A stretch of 46,212 nucleotides of DNA from Phycisphaerae bacterium. Its GTDB lineage: Bacteria; Planctomycetota; Phycisphaerae; Sedimentisphaerales; Anaerobacaceae. The stretch covers positions 1 through 46,212 of the forward strand of contig JAUXAL010000025.1 in NCBI GenBank assembly GCA_030619925.1, in the 5' to 3' direction. Both the position numbers and the translations under genes were made by a program. This document shows, one piece after another, positions 1 through 8,489 of the stretch. The notes under the pieces were generated by a model, which saw only the letters and a list, made by a program, of their open reading frames with translations, was not told where the DNA came from and did not search any database. The first letter of the stretch is position 1, and each line of letters opens with the position of its first letter.

Positions 1-440
1 CTTTCCTTTCTGCTGAAAATGACCATCCTATTCGCCACCAACGCAGCAGCGAAAAACGGTTCATTTTCGCAGAAATTGCTTGGAAGTGCCGCAGTTTCTC
101 TCCGCCTATACACCCGCCGCGATTTTGCTCTGCCCTTTACACTGGAACAGGTTTCGAACGGAGTGTGGTTTCCGAGCGCAGGTTCTCTAAAACTGGTTAA
201 GAAAAACCTAACCAATGCCACGGCAGCACCGTTGGGTGAGTAGGCAGTAACGGCGTTTGTTTTATCCTGTTGCTGCAATTCTAACAAAAAAGACAACCTC
301 CGCCAACAATTAAAGTCGTGTCTGTATAATCAGCGACCGGGACATTACTAGCAGTGCATATTTGGAAGACGAAGCGTGAAGCATTCGAAACTGTGATTTT
401 GAGCTGAAAAATGGGTCTGGATTTTATCTCCAGGGGTTAA
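1..440. other. Window edge with no recognisable gene
   Basis: About 440 bases lie downstream of the minus-strand initiator tRNA. A 74-codon open frame on the plus strand (19-243) has no recognisable domain, no ribosome-binding site and no conserved context, so I do not call it. No RNA family was recognised on either strand. Near 408-437 the minus strand has a short CTGGA/TCCAG hairpin followed by a T-rich run, listed separately as a weak terminator candidate. Confidence 0.5.
408..437 (-). terminator. Weak terminator candidate after tRNA-fMet
   Basis: On the minus strand, just past the 3' end of the initiator tRNA, CTGGA and TCCAG can pair around a seven-base A-rich loop. ACCC and a short run of T follow. 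The stem is only 5 bp, so this is a marginal intrinsic terminator. Its position at the end of the long minus-strand gene block is the main argument for it. Confidence 0.3.
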
Positions 441-514
441 TAGCGGGGGCAGGATTCGAACCTGCGACCTCCGGGTTATGGGCCCGACGAGCTACCAGAC
501 TGCTCTACCCCGCG
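441..514 (-). tRNA. Initiator tRNA-fMet (anticodon CAU)
   Basis: A full 74-nt cloverleaf can be drawn. The acceptor stem is CGCGGGG/CCCCGCT with a C1xU72 mismatch, the D stem has A11:U24, and three G-C pairs stack at 29-31/39-41. All are hallmarks of bacterial initiator tRNA. The T arm is GCAGG-TTCGAAT-CCTGC and the discriminator is A73. CCA is not encoded. The anticodon loop reads CCCATAA, so position 33 is C where bacterial tRNAs almost always have U; the 27:43 pair is U.G. It lies 118 nt downstream of the HIT gene, at the end of the minus-strand block. Confidence 0.95.
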
Positions 515-632
515 ATCATTAGTCCGTGATTCGTGGCTCGTAGTCTGTAACCTACCAGCCGACAACTACCAAAAGCTGCCAAAGGCTAAAATACCATAAA
601 AAGCATTCCTTATCAAGGGCCGCGCGTGTAAA

Positions 633-1049
633 TCATAAATTCCTGCGAATTTCGGCGGCGACGGTCTCGATTTTCCCGGCCTGATATTCATAAGAAGGCC
701 AGCGGTCGAATAGGCCATCGCCGGTATTGCGACCGATTATATGAAAATGCAAATGCTCAATAAGTTGCCCGGCTGCTCTGCCATTATTGCACAATACATT
801 GTAGCCGTCAGAATTCATTGCGGCAGCTACAGCTCCGGTGATTTTGCCGAGACACGAACCGATCCGGCTGAGAAGCTGCGGGGGACAATCGTGCAATTTC
901 TCAAAATGCTGCTTTGGAATCACCAACGTGTGGCCGTCGCTTATGGGGCCAATATCCAGAAAAGCGAGAACCACTTCGTCTTCGTAAATCTTTGTAACCG
1001 GAATCTGTCCAGCTACCATCTTACAAAAAAGACAATCATCCGCACTCAT
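633..1049 (-). CDS. HIT-family (histidine triad) nucleotide hydrolase
   Basis: A 138-residue protein of the HIT superfamily (HinT/FHIT-like), whose members hydrolyse nucleoside phosphoramidates or dinucleoside polyphosphates in the cytoplasm. The catalytic triad motif HLHFHI puts His at 99, 101 and 103. An N-terminal CLFC pair (Cys6, Cys9) with His40 fits the zinc-binding HIT subgroup. The ATG at 1049 is chosen over a longer frame because upstream codons only translate the intergenic ACGAGATA-type repeat. It is the last protein gene of the block, after rplQ. The exact substrate cannot be read from the sequence. Confidence 0.9.
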   Translation of the reverse strand: MSADDCLFCKMVAGQIPVTKIYEDEVVLAFLDIGPISDGHTLVIPKQHFEKLHDCPPQLLSRIGSCLGKITGAVAAAMNSDGYNVLCNNGRAAGQLIEHLHFHIIGRNTGDGLFDRWPSYEYQAGKIETVAAEIRRNL

Positions 1050-1052
1050 TTT

Positions 1053-1079
1053 ATCGTATCTCGTATTGCGCTCAGCGTA
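1053..1079. repeat. ACGAGATA-type box upstream of the HIT gene
   Basis: In the sense of the HIT mRNA this reads as a GCAATACGAGATA unit ending a few bases before the ATG. No Shine-Dalgarno is present. It belongs to a degenerate family found upstream of more than 20 starts in this window. Confidence 0.7.
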
Positions 1080-1294
1080 CAACTTAAAAGCTAAAAATTA
1101 TTGATGTTCGCAAAATAAACGTAACTATCTGGCTACGGCGAACTCCGCCACGACGAGTTGTGAAACCGAGAAGCACAAAAGCATGCATCTCCGCACCCGG
1201 TGTTGCTTTAACTCGCTACTTCCTATCCGCTATCAGCCACCCATTATTATTGGTTAGCTTGGTCTGCCTCTTGAGCTTCGGTGGTCTGTTCGAT
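1080..1294. other. rplQ-HIT intergenic region
   Basis: No gene is seen. On the minus strand the rplQ frame continues past its TAA for 15 sense codons (IEQTTEAQEADQANQ) to a double TAA at about 1241-1246, which looks like a lost C-terminal tail. Further along, a GGCG-GAGTT-CGCC mini-hairpin occurs near 1137-1149. Neither a promoter nor a strong terminator is evident. Confidence 0.5.
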
Positions 1295-1768
1295 TTAGAC
1301 AGTCTCCTTTGCCTTTTTACGAGAGCGTTTTTTGGCAGTGGTTTTGGTCTGCTTTTTTGAGCTCTCGTCGGCGCCTATGAGCTGCAGCAAGACGAGCTGG
1401 CCGTTATCACCCAATCTTCTCAATGACAGAGGGATAATTCTTGTATAACCGCCTGGTCTGTCAAGGTATCTGGGGGCAAGTTCGCTAAACAATTTTCCAA
1501 TTATCGTGCCCTTTCTGACTACTGTGCCGTCTTCGTAATCTACGATGTCGCGATTTCCAAGCAGGGCAATGGCCCGACGCCTGCTCTGTAATGTGCCTTT
1601 CTTGGCCAGCGTAATCAGCTTTTCGGCAAATGGTTTTACCTCTTTAGCCTTTTCGATTGTGGTTGAAACCGTTTCATGCTCGATGAGCGAAGCGACCAAA
1701 TTTCGTCGCATGGCCAGACGGTGCTCCTTTGTTCGACTCAACCGACGTCCTGCTACTCTATGACGCAT
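1295..1768 (-). CDS. rplQ: 50S ribosomal protein L17
   Basis: L17 binds 23S rRNA near the exit tunnel. The 157-residue product has the family N-terminus MRHRVAGRRLSRTKEHRLAM and the RPGGYTRI motif. A Lys/Arg-rich tail covers about 137-157. The start at 1768 is fixed by an AAGGGAG Shine-Dalgarno about 8 nt upstream. It follows rpoA, as in the alpha operon of many bacteria, but a 226-nt spacer holds a large palindromic element. The frame continues with plausible charged codons after the stop. Confidence 0.96.
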   Translation of the reverse strand: MRHRVAGRRLSRTKEHRLAMRRNLVASLIEHETVSTTIEKAKEVKPFAEKLITLAKKGTLQSRRRAIALLGNRDIVDYEDGTVVRKGTIIGKLFSELAPRYLDRPGGYTRIIPLSLRRLGDNGQLVLLQLIGADESSKKQTKTTAKKRSRKKAKETV

Positions 1769-1809
1769 ATACTTAAACTCCCTTATTAGCGTTTCGTATA
1801 CGGTGAATA

Positions 1810-1975
1810 AATTCGAATATCGAATTTCGAAATCCGAAACAATATCGAAATTCAAATTTTCAAATGTTCAAAACGTGCTGTTTCGAATTTTGTATTTTTG
1901 TCATTTGAACTTGTTTCGAATTTCGGATTTTGGATTTCGTGTTTTTCATGGTTTCAGACTTCAGATTTCGAATAT
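1810..1975. repeat. Palindromic AATTTCGAAATC element (rpoA-rplQ)
   Basis: Roughly 165 bp built from degenerate units such as TTCGAAATCCGAAAC. The left arm matches the reverse complement of the right arm (CGAAATTCGAAACAAG and related words) around a centre near 1870-1885 with AAAACGTGCTGTTTCG. The arms contain imperfect short tandem units, so the RNA could fold into a long imperfect hairpin. The centre resembles the elements at 21235 and 44828. Confidence 0.75.
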
Positions 1976-1994
1976 CATATCGACTATCCGCTAT

Positions 1995-2993
1995 CTATAT
2001 ATCCGTCATTCCCAAAGACAAGCCTATGTCGGCAAGTTTTCTCTTGATTTCCCGCAGAGAAGTTTTGCCAAAGCTGCGAATTTTCAGCAAATCAGCATCT
2101 GTCATTTTCGCCAACTGGCCAACTGTTTCCACTTTCTCTGATTCAAGACAATTGCCTGCTCTTACCGAAAGCTCCAACTCCTGAATCGGTATACTCAGTT
2201 TTTTGGCTAATTCCTCATCCATTGCTTGTTCTTGCGACGCTGCCTCAGCAATCTGACCGGCAACGGTCTGCTCTCCAAGCTCGAAATACTGTACGAACGG
2301 ATTGACATGCTTGCGTAAAATTTTGGCGGCCTCTACCAGTGCCATTTCAGGCGTGATTGTTCCGTTGGTCCAAATCTCCAGAATCAGCTTGTCATAGTTG
2401 GTCCGCTGGCCTACGCGGGTGTCTTCGGTTGTGTAGCGTACTCTTGTAACCGGCGAATATACGGCATCGAGCATTACTCTTCCGAGTTCCTGGTCGAACC
2501 TATCTGCGGCGGCAATTCGCTCGGAAGCCGGCACATAACCACGGCCGTTCTCAACTACCATTTCCATTTCAAACTTTACTTTTTCCGTCAAAGTAGCTAA
2601 CACCATATCTTTGTTTACCACTTCAATAGCCGGGTCGGCAACTATATTAGCTGCCGTTATAACACCGGCTTTGTTTGCCGAGACATTCATTGTCTTGGGG
2701 GCATGGCCCTGGAGCCGAATGACAAGACTCTTGACATTCAAGACGATATCAGTGACGTCTTCCATCACGCCGCTTATCGAGCTGAATTCATGGTCGATGC
2801 CTGCTATTTTGATGGATGTTACGGCACTGCCTTCCAAAGAGGAAAGCAATATGCGTCTTAGGCTGTTACCAATAGTGGTGCCGAAACCACGTTCGAAAGG
2901 CTCGATAAAGAACCGGCCATACTTATCGCTCGATACCATCGTGTCTCGTTCAACACGAGTCGGCAACTCCAAACCACGCCATGTAACTCGCAT
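1995..2993 (-). CDS. rpoA: DNA-directed RNA polymerase subunit alpha
   Basis: The 332-residue alpha subunit nucleates core polymerase assembly as a dimer. The N-terminal domain spans about 1-230, with FIEPFERGFGTTIGNSLRR near the start. The C-terminal domain has LELSVRAGNCLESE and SFGKTSLREIKRKL, the helix-hairpin-helix region contacting UP elements and activators. The ATG at 2993 is preceded by GGGAGG at good spacing; a longer frame exists but is rejected. It lies after rpsD, matching the alpha operon order. Confidence 0.98.
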   Translation of the reverse strand: MRVTWRGLELPTRVERDTMVSSDKYGRFFIEPFERGFGTTIGNSLRRILLSSLEGSAVTSIKIAGIDHEFSSISGVMEDVTDIVLNVKSLVIRLQGHAPKTMNVSANKAGVITAANIVADPAIEVVNKDMVLATLTEKVKFEMEMVVENGRGYVPASERIAAADRFDQELGRVMLDAVYSPVTRVRYTTEDTRVGQRTNYDKLILEIWTNGTITPEMALVEAAKILRKHVNPFVQYFELGEQTVAGQIAEAASQEQAMDEELAKKLSIPIQELELSVRAGNCLESEKVETVGQLAKMTDADLLKIRSFGKTSLREIKRKLADIGLSLGMTDI

Positions 2994-3092
2994 ATAAACC
3001 TCCCATATAAGTTTTGAGTTTTGGATTTTTACCTCTGCTTGCCGCTGGCAGGGGTCGAAACTCAACACTAAAAGCGTAAAACTATTTTGTAG

Positions 3093-3725
3093 CTACCTCG
3101 AACAGAACTCTACAACCAACTGCTCCTCAACAGGAATTTGGACATCATCTCGAGCGGGTAATGCAACAATAGTGGCTTCGGGTTTTTCCCGGGCCAACTG
3201 CAGCCAACTCTGCGTGGTAAAATTCGGGTTGCTTTCCAACTGTTCCTTTACTTTTTTGACGCTTTTTTCGGAACCTTTGACCGTTATCCTGTCACCGACT
3301 TTTGTAGTATAATCGCTGATGTCGACTTTGCGTCCGTTCACAGAAATATGGCCGTGAGCAATTATTTGTCTTGCGGCCTTGCGTGACGGTGCAAAATTCA
3401 ACTTATACACCACATTATCCAAACGTCTCTCCAACAACTGCAGCAGGGTCTCGCCGGTATTGCCCTTTATCCGCTCGGCTTTGTGGAAATACCTCATAAA
3501 CTGCCGCTCCAGAAGTCCGTAGTATCTCTTGACCTTTTGCTTTTCACGCAGCCGGACAGCGTACTCGCTTGTCCTGCCTCTGCGCCAGCCGTGCATACCG
3601 GGAGCCAAATTACGCTGTTTCTTTTCGACCGGACACTTAGCCGTTTCACATCTGATGCCCTTAAGCATCAGTTTCACTCCTTCACGACGACAAAGTTTAC
3701 AAGATGAATCCAGATAACGTCCCAT
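3093..3725 (-). CDS. rpsD: 30S ribosomal protein S4 (zinc-binding form)
   Basis: S4 is a primary 16S rRNA-binding assembly protein. The 210-residue product retains Cys9, Cys12, Cys26 and Cys31, the C+ zinc-binding N-terminal form. The S4 RNA-binding domain RLDNVVYKLNFAPSRKAARQ lies in the middle. In E. coli, S4 represses the alpha operon; whether this holds here cannot be read from the leader. It is 43 nt downstream of rpsK. Confidence 0.97.
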   Translation of the reverse strand: MGRYLDSSCKLCRREGVKLMLKGIRCETAKCPVEKKQRNLAPGMHGWRRGRTSEYAVRLREKQKVKRYYGLLERQFMRYFHKAERIKGNTGETLLQLLERRLDNVVYKLNFAPSRKAARQIIAHGHISVNGRKVDISDYTTKVGDRITVKGSEKSVKKVKEQLESNPNFTTQSWLQLAREKPEATIVALPARDDVQIPVEEQLVVEFCSR

Positions 3726-3768
3726 CCTTTTTGCTCATCTCCAAAAAAAGTTCTCGGGTATCGGCGTT

Positions 3769-4149
3769 TTATACTCTCCTTCTCTTCGGCGGCCTACAGC
3801 CATTGTGCGGCAGGGGGGTAACATCTTCTATCGAGGCGATGCGTAATCCCGCCTGCTGCAGGGCTGAGATGGCGGATTCACGACCCGAACCAGGTCCCTT
3901 AACCCTGATTTCAACCTCACGTACGCCGTTACGCATAGCGGTATTGGCGCAACGCTGCGCAGCCTGCTGAGCGGCAAAAGGCGTACTTTTGCGAGAGCCT
4001 TTGAAACCTACAGAGCCCCCTGAACGCGAGCAAACCGTATTACCATCTAAATCCGTAACCGTAATCAACGTATTGTTGAATGTCGCCTTTATGTGCACAA
4101 TAGCACGAACGACGTTTTTTCTAACTTTCCGCTTTGTCCCTTTTGCCAT
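3769..4149 (-). CDS. rpsK: 30S ribosomal protein S11
   Basis: S11 lies on the 30S platform near the mRNA exit path. The 126-residue product contains [16 protein letters not shown] and the C-terminal [18 protein letters not shown] signature, full length for the family. The ATG at 4149 is preceded by AATACGAGACAAATA rather than a Shine-Dalgarno. Neighbours rpsM and rpsD give canonical alpha operon order. Confidence 0.97.
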   Translation of the reverse strand: MAKGTKRKVRKNVVRAIVHIKATFNNTLITVTDLDGNTVCSRSGGSVGFKGSRKSTPFAAQQAAQRCANTAMRNGVREVEIRVKGPGSGRESAISALQQAGLRIASIEDVTPLPHNGCRPPKRRRV

Positions 4150-4249
4150 TATTTGTCTCGTATTGTGTAGTTTCCTTGACGCTGATTGCTTCTTATTTTT
4201 AATCCACCTTGTTTCGTATCAGTTCGTGGTTAATATTCTTTTTGGGCTT

Positions 4250-4633
4250 TTAGCGTTTTTCCTTTACACCCTTCTTGCCCGCGACTGTTTTTCTTGGGCC
4301 TTTACGAGTGCGCGCGTTACTTTGAGTGCACTGGCCCCGGACAGGCAACCCCTTTCTGTGGCGAATGCCTTTATAACAGTTTATATCGCGCAAGCGAGCT
4401 ATATTTTGAGCAACCTGCCTGCGAAGCCGGCCTCCCACGATGTAATTACGGTCGATGATCTGCGTTATCCGGCTAAGCTCGTCTTCGCTGAGCTTGCCGG
4501 CCTTTGCGATTTTTTCGATCCCGGCTTCTTTTAAAACCTGTTCCGAGGTGTACCTGCCTATACCGGCAATATAGGTCAGCGAAATCCATATTGATTTGTC
4601 ATTGGGAATATCAACACCAACTATACGCGGCAT
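4250..4633 (-). CDS. rpsM: 30S ribosomal protein S13
   Basis: S13 sits in the 30S head and forms bridges to the 50S subunit. The 127-residue product has [19 protein letters not shown] at the N-terminus, a helix-hairpin-helix TYIAGIG, and the basic tail [16 protein letters not shown] that approaches the P site. The usual GQRTH here reads GQCTQ. The start at 4633 has a strong AAGGAGCTG Shine-Dalgarno. First large gene of the alpha operon segment, after rpmJ. Confidence 0.97.
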   Translation of the reverse strand: MPRIVGVDIPNDKSIWISLTYIAGIGRYTSEQVLKEAGIEKIAKAGKLSEDELSRITQIIDRNYIVGGRLRRQVAQNIARLRDINCYKGIRHRKGLPVRGQCTQSNARTRKGPRKTVAGKKGVKEKR

Positions 4634-4689
4634 ATCAGCTCCTTCCCGTATTTCGTATCACGCTTGATGCTTGGTCCTTTAAGATAAAA

Positions 4690-4803
4690 TTAACCCTGTC
4701 GTTGTTTATGTCGCGGGTTTGTACAAATCACCCGCACGACGCCTTTGCGACGAACAATCTTGCAGTTCTCACATATACGTTTTACAGAACTTCTAACTTT
4801 CAT
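4690..4803 (-). CDS. rpmJ: 50S ribosomal protein L36 (zinc-binding)
   Basis: A 37-residue protein beginning [20 protein letters not shown] and ending RHKQRQG. Cys11, Cys14, Cys27 and His32 form the canonical L36 CCCH zinc site, so this is the C+ form. It lies between infA and rpsM, the standard position. The ATG at 4803 gives the normal family length; another ATG 9 nt upstream is out of frame. Confidence 0.96.
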   Translation of the reverse strand: MKVRSSVKRICENCKIVRRKGVVRVICTNPRHKQRQG

Positions 4804-4874
4804 TTTTCATGTCCGCCTTCACATCTGTAGTTCGCAGCTCATAACCGGTTCGGTTCACAGCCCGGGAGCCACGA

Positions 4875-5090
4875 CTAATGCCGAAGGACTATTCGGCCTC
4901 TATTTAAGTCATACGGTGACATTTCAACTATGACCGTATCGCCCGGCAAAATCCGAATAAAATTCATTCGCATCTTGCCCGAAACGTGCGCCAAAACCTT
5001 GTGGCCGTTCTCCAGCTCCACTCTAAACATCGCGTTCGGCAGAGCATCGGTCACCTTGGCCTGCAATCTTATTGTATCCTTCTTTGCCAT
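4875..5090 (-). CDS. infA: Translation initiation factor IF-1
   Basis: A 71-residue OB-fold protein that occupies the 30S A site during initiation. The family pattern [20 protein letters not shown], followed by [12 protein letters not shown] and [15 protein letters not shown], is intact, and length is normal. The ATG at 5090 is preceded by CACGAAAA, without a Shine-Dalgarno. The 40-nt gap to map holds a TCGTGACTC palindrome. Confidence 0.97.
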   Translation of the reverse strand: MAKKDTIRLQAKVTDALPNAMFRVELENGHKVLAHVSGKMRMNFIRILPGDTVIVEMSPYDLNRGRIVLRH

Positions 5091-5091
5091 T

Positions 5092-5133
5092 TTTCGTGGC
5101 TCGTGACTCGTTCGAGAGTCGATTCACGATTCA
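5092..5133. repeat. TCGTGACTC palindrome between map and infA
   Basis: TCGTGACTC and GAGTCGATTCACGA pair around GTTCGA, giving a short palindrome made of the same CGTGAATCG/ACGAG vocabulary as other spacers. It fills the whole gap between the map stop and the infA start and reaches close to the infA ATG, so it would lie in the infA translation initiation region. Confidence 0.65.
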
Positions 5134-5916
5134 CCGCCTTTTTACAGTCAACACCTCACAACCATTTTTCATTATCACAATTGTATGTTCAAAATGAGCC
5201 GAGCATTTTCCATCTCTTGTTACCACTGTCCATCCATTTTTCAGCGTTCGCACAGCGCTGGAACCGGCGTTAATCATCGGCTCAACAGCCAAAACCATTC
5301 CTTCGGCCAAAATAATGTCGTTTGCCAGCAGTTCATCGCTGACAAAGTTGGGCACTCTCGGCTCTTCATGCATTTTTCTGCCAATGCCGTGTCCAACAAA
5401 ATCTTTTACTACCGAAAAGCCGGCGGCTTCAGCATATTGCTGTATCTCGGCGGCTATCTGGCTCCACCTAACAGCCGGTGCAGATTTTGCTATTGCTATA
5501 TCCAGAACACGCTTCGTAACGTCCAATAGTCTGCGTTTGTTCTCAGGAACCTCACCTATGGCAATCGTAACTGCGGCATCTCCACAATAGCCGTCAAGCC
5601 TGACGCCAAAATCAACGCTGAGGATATCGCCGTCCTTAAGTTTTGTATTCTCTGAAGGAATCCCGTGAACAACCTGCTTATTTATCGAGGCGCAAATTGC
5701 GCCCGGAAACGGAATCCGAGACAACGGGCTGCGGACACCCTTAAACAAGGCCTCTGCTCCGGCATCAGCAGTCATCTGCGAGGCTATGGCGTCTAATTGA
5801 CCGGTAGTCACTCCCGGCTCTGCAATCTCCTTTAGTTTTGAAAGAACATCTGCTACAACAGCACCTGCTCTACGTATTAACTCAATTTCTCTTCTGCTGC
5901 GGAGCGTTATAGCCAT
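5131..5916 (-). CDS. map: Methionine aminopeptidase, type I
   Basis: Removes the N-terminal Met from nascent proteins in the cytoplasm. All five dimetal ligands are visible: Asp102 and Asp113 (SVDFGVRLDGYCGD), His176 (GHGIGRKMHEEP), Glu212 (VEPMIN) and Glu243 (FEHTIVI). His84 is the expected substrate-contacting residue. The 261-residue length fits the plain type Ia form with no N-terminal zinc domain. It sits between adk and infA in spc operon order. The start at 5916 follows an ACGAGATACGAAATTAA box. Confidence 0.97.
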   Translation of the reverse strand: MAITLRSRREIELIRRAGAVVADVLSKLKEIAEPGVTTGQLDAIASQMTADAGAEALFKGVRSPLSRIPFPGAICASINKQVVHGIPSENTKLKDGDILSVDFGVRLDGYCGDAAVTIAIGEVPENKRRLLDVTKRVLDIAIAKSAPAVRWSQIAAEIQQYAEAAGFSVVKDFVGHGIGRKMHEEPRVPNFVSDELLANDIILAEGMVLAVEPMINAGSSAVRTLKNGWTVVTRDGKCSAHFEHTIVIMKNGCEVLTVKRR

Positions 5917-5969
5917 TTAATTTCGTATCTCGTGGTTCGTACCTCGTGATTCGATATACAATCGGCGTT

Positions 5970-6623
5970 TCACGCTTTGACGAGGGCGTCCAAGTTCTCA
6001 AAAACACAAGCCCTTACCTCGTCGACGTCCCTGTCAGCATCAATATCATAAACAGTGCTGTTGTTCCTATAGTAATCCACCAGCGGTTCTATCTGCTCGT
6101 GGTAGGTTCTAAGGCGATTGGCCACCACCTCTGGGCTATCATCAGGCCGTTGAACAAGCTCGGTACCGTCGTTATCGCATATGCCTTCGACTTTCGGCTT
6201 TAAGTTTTCAATGTGGTAAACGGCTCCACAGCGAGGACAGCTTCTCCTTCCGGTTATTCGCTTTGCCGCTGTCCTGTCATCTATCTTCAAGTTCAAAACA
6301 GCGTCTATTTCGTGCCGGCGGCAAGCCAATGATTTATCAAGCTCGACGGCCTGGTTAACGGTTCTGGGGAAACCATCCAGTATGAAACCGACAGCAGGGG
6401 CCTTATCGATGGCTTTAGTCATCATCTCAATTATAATTTCATCCGGCACAAGTGCACCTGAGTCCATATAACTTTGGGCTTTTTTCCCCAGTTCGGTGCC
6501 TGCAGCTCTTTGGTGCCGTAAGATATCCCCGCTGGACAAATGGAGCAGACCATATTGAGTAGCAATGCTCTTACACTGCGTTCCCTTGCCCGCAGCCGGG
6601 GCGCCCAACAAAACTATTCTCAT
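5970..6623 (-). CDS. adk: Adenylate kinase with zinc-binding LID
   Basis: Catalyses ATP + AMP to 2 ADP. The P-loop GAPAAGKGTQ spans residues 7-16, and FPRTVNQA marks the AMP-binding region. The LID carries Cys129, Cys132, Cys149 and Asp152, the Cys3-Asp zinc variant known from Gram-positive and other adenylate kinases. The 217-residue length is typical of the long-LID form. Its ATG overlaps the secY TGA as ATGA (6620-6623), implying translational coupling. Confidence 0.97.
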   Translation of the reverse strand: MRIVLLGAPAAGKGTQCKSIATQYGLLHLSSGDILRHQRAAGTELGKKAQSYMDSGALVPDEIIIEMMTKAIDKAPAVGFILDGFPRTVNQAVELDKSLACRRHEIDAVLNLKIDDRTAAKRITGRRSCPRCGAVYHIENLKPKVEGICDNDGTELVQRPDDSPEVVANRLRTYHEQIEPLVDYYRNNSTVYDIDADRDVDEVRACVFENLDALVKA

Positions 6624-7981
6624 CCATACGCTCCTTTTATTCTGCCGGCTCCACTGAAACCCTCATAGCTGCGCATCAAGAGGTTGGCTTCGATTTTCTG
6701 AACCAGATCGAGCGAAACACTGACAACTATCAATAAACCTGTGCCGCCCAAGAACATTGCTACTCGCCAGTCAATTCCCAATGAAACTGAAACCACGGTC
6801 GGCACAACGGCAATTATGGCTAAAAATGAGGCTCCAAAATAAGTGATTCTGGTCATTACCGTTTCCAGGTAGTCAGCGGTTCTGCGTCCAGGCCGAAGTC
6901 CGGGGATGAAGCTTCCTGAATCCCTCAGGTTTTTGGCCATCTCCTTGGGCTGAAACTGCACCGTTACCCAGAAATAAGCGAATAAAAATATCAACAACAT
7001 ATACAAGAGATTGTAAGTAAAAGCACGGGGAGTTAGAGCCTCGTTTATAGTCTGAAGAACTACCGAATTCATCAACCTTGGGATTTTTGACAACTCACCG
7101 ACTATTACCGGCGGGAACATCATAAAACTCGATGCGAAAATTATCGGCATCACCCCACCGTGGTTCACACGCAGCGGCAAATAATGTCTCTGTCCACCAT
7201 ACATTCGTCGGCCTCGCATATGCTTTGCCTGCTGAATCGGTATTCTGCGCTGGCCTTGGGTTATTAATATGGCACCGGCAACAACGAATACAAACGCCCC
7301 TGCCAGGAACAATAACTTTGCCGGTCCTACGGTGCCGATGGGTGCATCGAATCTTAAGTCGACAATCTCCCAAAGGCTTGTAATTGCCCAGGGCATTCTG
7401 GATATGATGCCGGCCATAATTATCAAACTAATACCGTTGCCTATGCCATATTCATCTATCTGCTCGCCGAGCCACATCAGAAAGACGGTGCCTGCCGTCA
7501 TACCGACAATACCCATTATCATGGCCTGACGCTCCATACCCGCATAGGTCAATCCTCCCCCTCCCAACAACTTCATAAACATTATCGATTGAAGAACGCA
7601 TATCAGCACGGTCAAGTAGCGCGTGTACTCCTGTATCTTTTTGTGGCCGGTCTGGCCTTCCTGGCGTAGCTTCTTCAAGCTCGGGATGACCTCGCCCAGC
7701 AGCATAAGGATAATCGATGAGGTAATATAGGGCATAATCCCCAGGCCAAATAAGCTGCTTTTTTCCAGGGTTCCACCAGTGAACATCTGCATGTATTCAG
7801 CAGCTCTACCCAAGGGACTTTCCGTGTCTCTTGATTTGGTGACATCAGCAATCTTCGACTGGTCGAAGCAGGGCACCGGTATATGAAAACCGACCCTGTA
7901 TATTATCAGCAGCGCCAAAGTAAAAAGAATCTTGTTGCGCAGGTCCTGAATTCTGAATATGTTAACTACTGTTGCAAACAT
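6620..7981 (-). CDS. secY: Protein translocase subunit SecY
   Basis: The 453-residue channel of the Sec translocon, an inner-membrane protein with about ten transmembrane helices. Recognisable segments include KILFTLALLIIYRVGFHIPVP in the first helix region, ALGIMPYI-like LGIMPYITSSIILMLL, and the cytoplasmic loop RRIPIQQAKHMRGRRMYGGQ. It follows rplO and overlaps adk by four bases. The ATG at 7981 lies after GAGGTACGAAATA, a weak site. Confidence 0.97.
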   Translation of the reverse strand: MFATVVNIFRIQDLRNKILFTLALLIIYRVGFHIPVPCFDQSKIADVTKSRDTESPLGRAAEYMQMFTGGTLEKSSLFGLGIMPYITSSIILMLLGEVIPSLKKLRQEGQTGHKKIQEYTRYLTVLICVLQSIMFMKLLGGGGLTYAGMERQAMIMGIVGMTAGTVFLMWLGEQIDEYGIGNGISLIIMAGIISRMPWAITSLWEIVDLRFDAPIGTVGPAKLLFLAGAFVFVVAGAILITQGQRRIPIQQAKHMRGRRMYGGQRHYLPLRVNHGGVMPIIFASSFMMFPPVIVGELSKIPRLMNSVVLQTINEALTPRAFTYNLLYMLLIFLFAYFWVTVQFQPKEMAKNLRDSGSFIPGLRPGRRTADYLETVMTRITYFGASFLAIIAVVPTVVSVSLGIDWRVAMFLGGTGLLIVVSVSLDLVQKIEANLLMRSYEGFSGAGRIKGAYG

Positions 7982-8045
7982 TATTTCGTACCTCGTGTCC
8001 TGTATCTCATATTTGTTTTCATGTGATACAGCACAGGGACAATAA

Positions 8046-8489
8046 TCAAATAACTTTTGCTATGCCGCCGGAAGCCACAATCTTCTGCTCCGCAGTTCTG
8101 CTGAATTTGTGAGCTGTTACCTGCAGCTTTTTTGTCAGTTCTCCTTTTCCGAGGATCTTGACTTTGCTTTTGGCACCACCAATCAGTCCGACATCGGATA
8201 ATTGCTCTATACCAACAGCAGCGCCATCGTCAAATCTTTCCAACTGTGAGACATTGACAATTTCACAGCGTGTTGCGTAACTTTTGTTACTAAAGCCGCG
8301 TTTAGGCAATCGTCGAAATAAAGGCATCTGGCCGCCTTCATAGAGGGAGATAGAGGTCGAGCCGGCCCTGCTGCCACCACCTTTGTGGCCTCGGCCACAG
8401 GTTTTGCCGCGGCCGGTGCCGGTGCCCCTACCAACACGGCGGCGACGCGTATGTTTACCTGCGATAGAAGTTATTTCATGATTCAACAT
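8046..8489 (-). CDS. rplO: 50S ribosomal protein L15
   Basis: A late-assembly 23S rRNA-binding protein of 147 residues. The family glycine/arginine-rich N-terminal segment RRRRVGRGTGTGRGKTCGRG (about 16-35) is clear, and GGQMPLFRRLPKRGF follows. It is only 30 nt downstream of rpsE, so the usual intervening rpmD (L30) is missing. Confidence 0.96.
   Translation of the reverse strand: MLNHEITSIAGKHTRRRRVGRGTGTGRGKTCGRGHKGGGSRAGSTSISLYEGGQMPLFRRLPKRGFSNKSYATRCEIVNVSQLERFDDGAAVGIEQLSDVGLIGGAKSKVKILGKGELTKKLQVTAHKFSRTAEQKIVASGGIAKVI

Noticed and set aside
19-243. 74-codon open frame at the window start
   Set aside because: No SD, no family resemblance and no conserved neighbour; may be chance.
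1810-1975. CRISPR array
   Set aside because: Units are 7-20 bp, degenerate, mirrored and without regular unique spacers; no cas gene in the window.
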